From contig NZ_VDUY01000011.1 of NCBI RefSeq assembly GCF_008039575.1, positions 1 to 34,064 of the forward strand: a stretch of DNA of 34,064 nt. The letters run 5' to 3'. Both the position numbers and the translations under genes were made by a program. The notes beneath the pieces are model-generated. The model was given only the letters and a program-made list of their open reading frames with translations, was not told where the DNA came from and did not search any database. Below are positions 27,510-34,064 of this stretch, piece after piece; position 1 is the stretch's first letter, and each line of letters opens with the position of its first letter. This stretch comes from Zeimonas arvi. Its GTDB lineage: Bacteria > Pseudomonadota > Gammaproteobacteria > Burkholderiales > Burkholderiaceae_E.

Positions 27510-27631
27510 GGCGACTCCGGTTGTAGGTATTGTGCTCGAAGGTTGGGCCGGCGGGCCTTTCTTCAACTCTATCGCAAAACCGCGGGCGCCGCCGCCCGGC
27601 AGATCAGGGCCGACCGCGCGCTGCGCACGAC

Positions 27632-27681
27632 GTGTGAAGGAATCGCCGCGAGATCGGGCCGCGCAACAGATTCCTTCACAC
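27632..27681. repeat. 13-bp perfect inverted repeat between der and hfq
   Basis: GTGTGAAGGAATC (27632-27644) and GATTCCTTCACAC (27669-27681) are perfect complements with a 24-base GC-rich spacer. The right arm ends four bases from the der stop. As RNA it would form a strong hairpin just after der, but no T-run follows. It may be an attenuator or processing hairpin separating the der and hfq units, or a small mobile palindrome. Confidence 0.75.
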
Positions 27682-27685
27682 CTTG

Positions 27686-29170
27686 TCAGCGCTCGGCGTA
27701 GGGGTTGGCGGAGGACCGGAATTCGATCCTCAGGGGCGTGCCCTCGAGCTTGAACTTGTCCCGGAACCAGCCCTCGAGGAAACGACGATAGGTATCGCCG
27801 ATGTTGTCCAGGCCGCTGCCGTGGATCACGATGATCGGCGGGTTGCGCCCGCCCTGGTGGGCGTAGCGCAGCTTGGGCCGGAACGGGCCGCGCTTGGGCG
27901 GCGCCTGTTTCTCCACCGCTTCCTGCATCGCCCGGGTGAGCCTGGGCGTGGACAGCTTGGCGGTGGCCGCCGCGTAGGCGCCGTCGATGGCCCGCATCAG
28001 CGCGGCAATGCCGGTGCCCTCGAGCGCCGACAGGTGCAGCAGCCGCGCGAAGCCGAGGAAGTGCAGCTTGCGGTCCAGTTCGCCGCGCAGCCGCTGGCGT
28101 GCCTCGGCATCGGCGAGGTCCCACTTGTTGACCGCCACCACCAGCGCCCTGCCCGCTTCGAGTATGTAGCTGGCGATGGTGGCGTCCTGCTCGGACACCT
28201 GTTCGGCGGCATCGAGCAGCAGCACGCAGACATTGCAGTCCTCGATCGCCTGCAGCGTCTTCACGACCGAGAACTTCTCGACCATGTCGGTGACCTTGCC
28301 GCGCCGCCTCAGGCCGGCGGTGTCGATCAGCGTATAGGGCCTGCCGCCGCGCTCGAACTCGATCTCGACCGAATCGCGGGTGGTGCCGGGCTGGTCGAAG
28401 GCGATGAGCCGCTCTTCGCCGAGCAGCGTGTTGATCAGCGTGGACTTGCCGGCATTGGGGCGCCCGACCACCGCCACCCGCACACGACGCGGCGCCTCGG
28501 GCGCCCCGGCTTCAGCCCCCTCGACCCCTTCGGGCTGTCTGGCGGCCTCTTGCGCGGCCGCGCTCTCGGCCCGCGCCGCCGCCTTGCGGCGAGCGGCCGC
28601 CCGCTTGCTCTCCCCCGGCTCGGCGGCTTCCGCCTCGTCTTCGCCGGGCTGCGTCTCGGGCATCCCGGCGTCGCCCATGTGCTCGAAGGCGATCTCGATC
28701 ATGTCGCGCACGCCATCGCCGTGGGCGGCCGAGATCGGCAGCGGATCGCCGAGGCCGAGCTCGTGGAACTCGGCCGCCACCTGCGCGCGCGGCATCCCCT
28801 CGGTCTTGTTGACCGCCACGAAGACCCGCTGGGCGGTGCGCCGCAGCTCGCGGGCGATCTCCATGTCGTGCGCGGTCAGGCCTTCGCGGCCGTCGACCAC
28901 GAAGACCACGGTGTCGGCCTCGAGCACCGCCTGGCGGGTCTGGCGCGCCATCTCCACGGCGATGCCGGACTTGGCCACCGGCTCGAAGCCGCCGCTGTCG
29001 ATGACGATGAACGAGCGCTCGCCGCTGCGGCCGCGTCCGTACTGGCGGTCGCGGGTCAGTCCCGGCACGTCGGCGACGAGGGCCGCGCGACTGCGGGTGA
29101 GCCGGTTGAAGAGCGTCGATTTTCCGACGTTGGGCCGCCCCACCAGGGCGAGTACGGGCAGCCTGGCCAT
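27686..29170 (-). CDS. der: Ribosome biogenesis GTPase Der (EngA)
   Basis: A 494-residue essential GTPase needed for 50S assembly. It has two G domains in tandem: P-loops GRPNVGKST (11-19) and GRPNAGKS (236-243), and switch-region patterns [11 protein letters not shown] and [12 protein letters not shown]. The first-domain base motif is NKTE rather than NKxD, an accepted variant; the second is NKWD. A C-terminal KH-like domain ends at 494. The linker between G domains (about 171-228) is long and Ala/Glu/Arg-rich. The start at 29170 leaves two bases after bamB. Confidence 0.97.
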   Translation of the reverse strand: MARLPVLALVGRPNVGKSTLFNRLTRSRAALVADVPGLTRDRQYGRGRSGERSFIVIDSGGFEPVAKSGIAVEMARQTRQAVLEADTVVFVVDGREGLTAHDMEIARELRRTAQRVFVAVNKTEGMPRAQVAAEFHELGLGDPLPISAAHGDGVRDMIEIAFEHMGDAGMPETQPGEDEAEAAEPGESKRAAARRKAAARAESAAAQEAARQPEGVEGAEAGAPEAPRRVRVAVVGRPNAGKSTLINTLLGEERLIAFDQPGTTRDSVEIEFERGGRPYTLIDTAGLRRRGKVTDMVEKFSVVKTLQAIEDCNVCVLLLDAAEQVSEQDATIASYILEAGRALVVAVNKWDLADAEARQRLRGELDRKLHFLGFARLLHLSALEGTGIAALMRAIDGAYAAATAKLSTPRLTRAMQEAVEKQAPPKRGPFRPKLRYAHQGGRNPPIIVIHGSGLDNIGDTYRRFLEGWFRDKFKLEGTPLRIEFRSSANPYAER

Positions 29171-29172
29171 GA

Positions 29173-30312
29173 TCAGTCCAGCGAAACGGCGTACAGGGTG
29201 CCGCCGGTGGTTTGCGCGATCGCGAGATTGCGCCACAGCACCGGCGCGCCGACCAGGGGGCTGCCGTCGGTGGCCAGACGGGCCTGCAGCGCGCCGTCGT
29301 CGCGCGACAACACGTGCAGCATGCCGAGCGAGTCGCCCACCAGCACGTGCGAGCCGGTGAGCAGCGGTGCGGACGGCTGGCGGCGCTTCAGGCCTTCCTG
29401 GCGCCAGAGGCTCGCACCGCTGCGCGAGAACGCCTGCACCCCGCCGTCGGCGTCCACCGCCACCACCGCCCGCGAGTCCAGGTCGATGCCGGCCGCGGCC
29501 GCGAAGTCGCGCCCCCAGGCCGCGCGGCCGGTGGCTGTGTCCAGGCAGCCGATGCGTCCGCGCCAGGCCGCCGCGCAGACTTCGCGCCCGCTGATCAGTG
29601 GCGAGCCCACGATGTCGGCGATGCGCTCGATCTCGTTGGAGCCGCGCGGCAGTCCGATCGCGGCCTCCCAACGGAGCGCGCCGTTCTGCAGCGACAGCGC
29701 GACCAGCCGGCCGCCGGGCAGGCCCACGTAGGCGCTGCCGGTGTCCATCGCGATCGAAGCGGTCTGCCGCAGCACCAGCGCCGGCGGCTGCCGCTCGAAG
29801 GTCCAGCGGCGCTTGCCGGTGTCGAGCTCCCAGGCGGACACCCGGTTGTCGCTGCCGCGCACGATGGCCAGCCCGAGCCCGACCGCCGGCACCGTCACGA
29901 TCTCGGCGCCCGCCGGCGAGCTCCACTTCTGCTTGCCCTCGCGATCGAGCGCGATCAGCGAGCCGTCACGCGCCGCCACGACGGTCACCTCGCCGTCGCT
30001 GCCCGCGCCGGCAATCAGCGGCTTGCCGAGATCGGTGCGCCAGATCGCCCTGCCGGTCGCGGCATCGAGCCGGGCCACCAGGCCGTTGCGGCCGGCCACG
30101 ACGACCGAGTCGCCGACCACCAGCGGCTGGAAGCCCGGCCCGCCCGGGCCGGACTCGAAGGTCCAGGCGACCCGGGCCGCGGCTCCCCCGCTCACCGCGG
30201 GCAGTTCCGGAAGCTTGGGCTTGGACGAGGACCAGAGCCCGCAGCCCGACAGCACCGCGGTGGCCGCGAGGCCCGCCCCGAGCAGGCGCAGGCGCCGGCG
30301 TGCGGGATTCAT
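29173..30312 (-). CDS. bamB: Outer membrane assembly lipoprotein BamB
   Basis: A 379-residue lipoprotein of the BAM complex that inserts beta-barrel proteins into the outer membrane. The signal peptide ends in lipobox LSGC, with Cys24 the lipidated residue. The rest is an eight-bladed PQQ-like beta-propeller, visible as repeated patterns such as [27 protein letters not shown] and [11 protein letters not shown]. The ATG overlaps the stop of the upstream YfgM-like gene (ATGA). The order hisS-yfgM-bamB-der is the same as in E. coli. Confidence 0.96.
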   Translation of the reverse strand: MNPARRRLRLLGAGLAATAVLSGCGLWSSSKPKLPELPAVSGGAAARVAWTFESGPGGPGFQPLVVGDSVVVAGRNGLVARLDAATGRAIWRTDLGKPLIAGAGSDGEVTVVAARDGSLIALDREGKQKWSSPAGAEIVTVPAVGLGLAIVRGSDNRVSAWELDTGKRRWTFERQPPALVLRQTASIAMDTGSAYVGLPGGRLVALSLQNGALRWEAAIGLPRGSNEIERIADIVGSPLISGREVCAAAWRGRIGCLDTATGRAAWGRDFAAAAGIDLDSRAVVAVDADGGVQAFSRSGASLWRQEGLKRRQPSAPLLTGSHVLVGDSLGMLHVLSRDDGALQARLATDGSPLVGAPVLWRNLAIAQTTGGTLYAVSLD

Positions 30313-30947
30313 GCCGCCCCCCCGGGAATCGCGTCGAGCTTCACTTGCACCAGCCGGCGCAGGGCGCTGTCGGCCGCCAGCAGGTTCAGCGCCTCCTGGT
30401 AGGCAGCCCGCGCCTCGGCAGGCTTGCCCTGGGCGAGCAGCAGGTCGCCGCGACGATCCGCGAAGGCCGCCGCGTAGCTCTTTTCCGCGGGCGCGGCGAG
30501 CAGCTTCAGGCCTTCGTCGAAGGCCTTCTCGTCGAGCAGGATCGCGGCCAGGCCCAGCCTGGCCTGGTCGCGGAAAGCCGGGTCGCGGGCCTCGTCGATC
30601 GCCCACTGCAGCGGCACCTTGGCCGCCTTGGCGTCGCCCGCCTCGGCATAGGCGTCGGCGGCGACCAGCGCGGCCATCTGCGCCCAGGCGGTGCTGCCGT
30701 AGTCGGCGAAGATCCGCCCGGCGGCCTCCTTGACCTTGGCGACGTCCCTGGCATTCGCCGCCTGGCGCAGCTGGTCGAAGACCTGCGAGGCCTGGGCCGA
30801 CTGGCTGGTCTGGTACCACTGCCATCCGCGCCATCCGGCGAAGGCCAGCGCCACGACCAGCACCACGGTCATGATGAAGCTGCCGTACTTGTTCCAGAAG
30901 GCCTTCAGGTTCTCGAGCTGTTCCTGTTCTTCGAGGTCGTAAGCCAT
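30309..30947 (-). CDS. YfgM-like inner-membrane TPR protein
   Basis: A 212-residue protein with a short cytosolic N-terminus (MAYDLEEQEQLENLKAFWNKYG), one membrane segment (about 22-42) and a periplasmic part of TPR-like helical repeats (TPR_21 family). In E. coli YfgM binds SecYEG with the chaperone PpiD and supports periplasmic folding. It precedes bamB with an overlapping ATGA, in the conserved place after hisS. Identification is by position and topology as well as sequence. Confidence 0.92.
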   Translation of the reverse strand: MAYDLEEQEQLENLKAFWNKYGSFIMTVVLVVALAFAGWRGWQWYQTSQSAQASQVFDQLRQAANARDVAKVKEAAGRIFADYGSTAWAQMAALVAADAYAEAGDAKAAKVPLQWAIDEARDPAFRDQARLGLAAILLDEKAFDEGLKLLAAPAEKSYAAAFADRRGDLLLAQGKPAEARAAYQEALNLLAADSALRRLVQVKLDAIPGGAA

Positions 30948-31010
30948 GTATCGGTTCGCTTGAGTGTGTCGGGGCGGCGCTTGCGCCGGTGCGATTCGGA
31001 TTGTGCCGGG

Positions 31011-32330
31011 TCAGATCGAGGCGTCGCCTGCGATCGCGTCGGCCAGGGCCTCGGCGACGCGATCGAGCGGCACGGTGGCCTGCCTGCCGCCGCCCTCGCC
31101 TTCGCGCAGCCACTTGATCGAGGCCTCGCCGCGCGCGACCTCGTCCACGCCGAGGATCAGCGCGAACTGCGCGCCGCTGCCGTCGGCCCGGCGGAACTGC
31201 GACTTGAAGCTGCCGCCGCCGCAGTGCAACAACACGTCGAGGCCGGCGTCGCGGATCCGCTCGGCCGCCTGCATCGCGGCTTCGAGCGTGGCATCGCCAT
31301 GATGCACGACGTAGACGTCGCACTGCGCCTGGGCGGGTTCGCCGCCTTGCGCGCGCATCAGCTCGAGCACCCGCTCGACGCCCATCGCGAAGCCGCAGGC
31401 CGGCGCCGGCTTGCCGCCCAGCATCTCGACGAGCGGATCGTAGCGCCCGCCGCCGCAGATCGTGAGCGCGGCGCCGCCCAGGTCGGCCACCCACTCGAAG
31501 ACGGTCAGGTTGTAGTAGTCGAGACCGCGCACCAGCCGCGGGTTGATCCGGAATGGCAGGTTCTGCGCGCGCAGCAACGTCTGCAACCGCTCGAAGTGCG
31601 CGAGCGAGTCGGCGCCGAGGAAGTCGATCAGCCGGGGGGCCGACTCGACCACGCCGCGCATCTCGGGATTCTTGGTGTCGAGGATGCGCAGCGGGTTGCT
31701 GTGCAGCCGGCGCTGGGCGTCGGCGTCGAGCTGGTCACGATGCGCCTCGAAGTGCGCGATCAGCGCCTCGCGGTGCGCGCGGCGCTCGTCGGCGGCGCCC
31801 AGCGAGTTGATCTCGAGCGACACGCCGGCGAGGCCGAGCTGGTCCCAGAGCCGCTGGCACATCAGGATGACCTCGGCGTCGGCATCGGGCCCGGCCAGGC
31901 CCAGCGCCTCGGCACCCACCTGGTGGAACTGCCGGTAGCGGCCCTTCTGCGGACGCTCGTGGCGGAACATCGGGCCTGCATACCACAGGCGCTTGGGGCC
32001 GTCGTAGAGCAGGTTGTGCTCGATGGCCGCGCGGACCACGCCCGCGGTGTTCTCGGGCCGCAGGGTCAGGTCCTCGCCGTTCAGCACGTCGGTGAAGGAG
32101 TACATCTCCTTCTCGACGATGTCGGTGACCTCGCCGATGCCGCGCACGAACAGGCGCGTGTGCTCGACGATCGGCGTGCGGATCTGTCGGTAGCCATAGG
32201 AACGCATCGTGTCGGCGACCGCCTCTTCGAAGGCGCGCCACAGCGGCTCGTCGGCCGGCAGGACGTCGTTCATGCCGCGCACGCCGTTCAGCTTCGGCGG
32301 CGTGCTCCGGTTCGGGTTGTCGTCGTGCAT
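31011..32330 (-). CDS. hisS: Histidine-tRNA ligase
   Basis: A 439-residue class II aminoacyl-tRNA synthetase. After a short extension comes [13 protein letters not shown]. Motif 2 is visible in [23 protein letters not shown], the histidine-specific motif in [15 protein letters not shown], and motif 3 around [13 protein letters not shown]. The C-terminal anticodon-binding domain (about 330-439) distinguishes it from hisZ. The ATG at 32330 is chosen because family homology begins about residue 13. It lies 83 bases after ispG on the same strand. Confidence 0.97.
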   Translation of the reverse strand: MHDDNPNRSTPPKLNGVRGMNDVLPADEPLWRAFEEAVADTMRSYGYRQIRTPIVEHTRLFVRGIGEVTDIVEKEMYSFTDVLNGEDLTLRPENTAGVVRAAIEHNLLYDGPKRLWYAGPMFRHERPQKGRYRQFHQVGAEALGLAGPDADAEVILMCQRLWDQLGLAGVSLEINSLGAADERRAHREALIAHFEAHRDQLDADAQRRLHSNPLRILDTKNPEMRGVVESAPRLIDFLGADSLAHFERLQTLLRAQNLPFRINPRLVRGLDYYNLTVFEWVADLGGAALTICGGGRYDPLVEMLGGKPAPACGFAMGVERVLELMRAQGGEPAQAQCDVYVVHHGDATLEAAMQAAERIRDAGLDVLLHCGGGSFKSQFRRADGSGAQFALILGVDEVARGEASIKWLREGEGGGRQATVPLDRVAEALADAIAGDASI

Positions 32331-32413
32331 CGTTGTCGATCGGTTCTCTGGTGCGCCGCCTTCGTGCCGCGCAGGATCTGGTTCGAGCCCTTGCAGGGCA
32401 GGTCGGCCGCGGC

Positions 32414-33697
<1,284 letters not shown>

Positions 33698-33710
33698 CGC
33701 GCCCCTCGCC

Positions 33711-34064
33711 TCAGTCGAGCGTGAGCCGGGCCACGCCCTGGCGAGCACGAGCGGCCAGGTCGACCGGCTTGCCGCCGCGCTCGAGCGTGACGTGCTCGGC
33801 GTTGCCGATGACCAGCGTCAGCGGCTTGCGGCCGCTGAGCTCGCGCTCGCTGCCGGCCGGCTGCAGCCCGGTGAGGACGACCTTGCCGCCCGCCTCGCGG
33901 ATCTCGACCCAGGACTCCCGGGCGAAGCGAAGGCGTAGCGTCTCGATGTCGGGGGGCGCAGCGACCGCCGGCGCTTCGCTCGCCGCGGACGCAGGGGCCG
34001 GCGTGGTCGCGCCGGCCTGGGCAGCCCCCTGCAGGGCCGGCGAAGCGGCGCTCGGCGCGGGCGC
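33711..34064 (-). CDS. rodZ: Cytoskeleton protein RodZ, C-terminal part (cut by window edge)
   Basis: The last 117 residues of a gene that enters from the right edge. An Ala/Pro-rich linker is followed by the RodZ periplasmic C-terminal domain (DUF4115): [34 protein letters not shown] and a final [16 protein letters not shown]. RodZ links MreB to the cell-wall machinery and sets rod shape. The N-terminal helix-turn-helix and membrane helix lie outside the window. The rodZ-ispG-hisS order supports the call. Confidence 0.9.
   Translation of the reverse strand, partial: APAPSAASPALQGAAQAGATTPAPASAASEAPAVAAPPDIETLRLRFARESWVEIREAGGKVVLTGLQPAGSERELSGRKPLTLVIGNAEHVTLERGGKPVDLAARARQGVARLTLD

Overview
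The window is a piece of GC-rich chromosome from a betaproteobacterium, most likely order Burkholderiales. The evidence is the gene order: rodZ-ispG-hisS-yfgM-bamB-der runs directly into hfq-hflX-hflK-hflC-(DUF2065)-hisZ-purA. The other clues are hisZ inside that run, the protein sequences, and a -10 box of the TAGAAT type. Identification rests on sequence reading only; no database was searched.

Layout, left to right. Positions 1-242 (minus strand) carry a strong promoter and a boxA-type leader; the rRNA operon they would serve lies just outside the left edge. Positions 300-5373 (minus) form a tightly overlapping operon of a membrane FtsH-type protease, a Lon-type protease and a protein resembling a universal stress protein. 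Divergent from it is nrdJ, a B12-dependent class II ribonucleotide reductase (5562-8453). Next come a membrane hybrid histidine kinase, an OmpR-type response regulator and a PAS/GAF hybrid histidine kinase (8536-13160). A convergent FNR-family regulator lacking the FNR iron-sulfur cysteines follows (13228-13998). Then come a MgtC/DUF4010 membrane protein, a classical UspA protein and a secreted thermonuclease-type nuclease (14189-16607). FNR-type half-site pairs sit at the right distance from -10 boxes upstream of the DUF4010 gene and of usp.

The right half is housekeeping, nearly all on the minus strand: rlmB, rnr, tRNA-Leu(CAG) (plus strand), a phosphoribosyltransferase, purA, hisZ, a DUF2065 membrane peptide, hflC, hflK, hflX, hfq, der, bamB, a YfgM-like TPR protein, hisS, ispG and the 3' end of rodZ.

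My reading is that 300-16607 is a stress and low-oxygen accessory block: oxygen-independent dNTP synthesis, membrane and cytosolic proteolysis, universal stress proteins, a phosphorelay and an FNR-like regulator. The joint function is inference. The most checkable oddities are the cysteine-free FNR paralogue with FNR-like sites next to it, an hflX that seems to start at CTG overlapping the hfq stop, a duplicated tRNA-Leu tail plus terminator with an interrupted inverted copy between, and a perfect 13-bp inverted repeat between der and hfq. No CRISPR array, insertion sequence, integrase or toxin system was seen.
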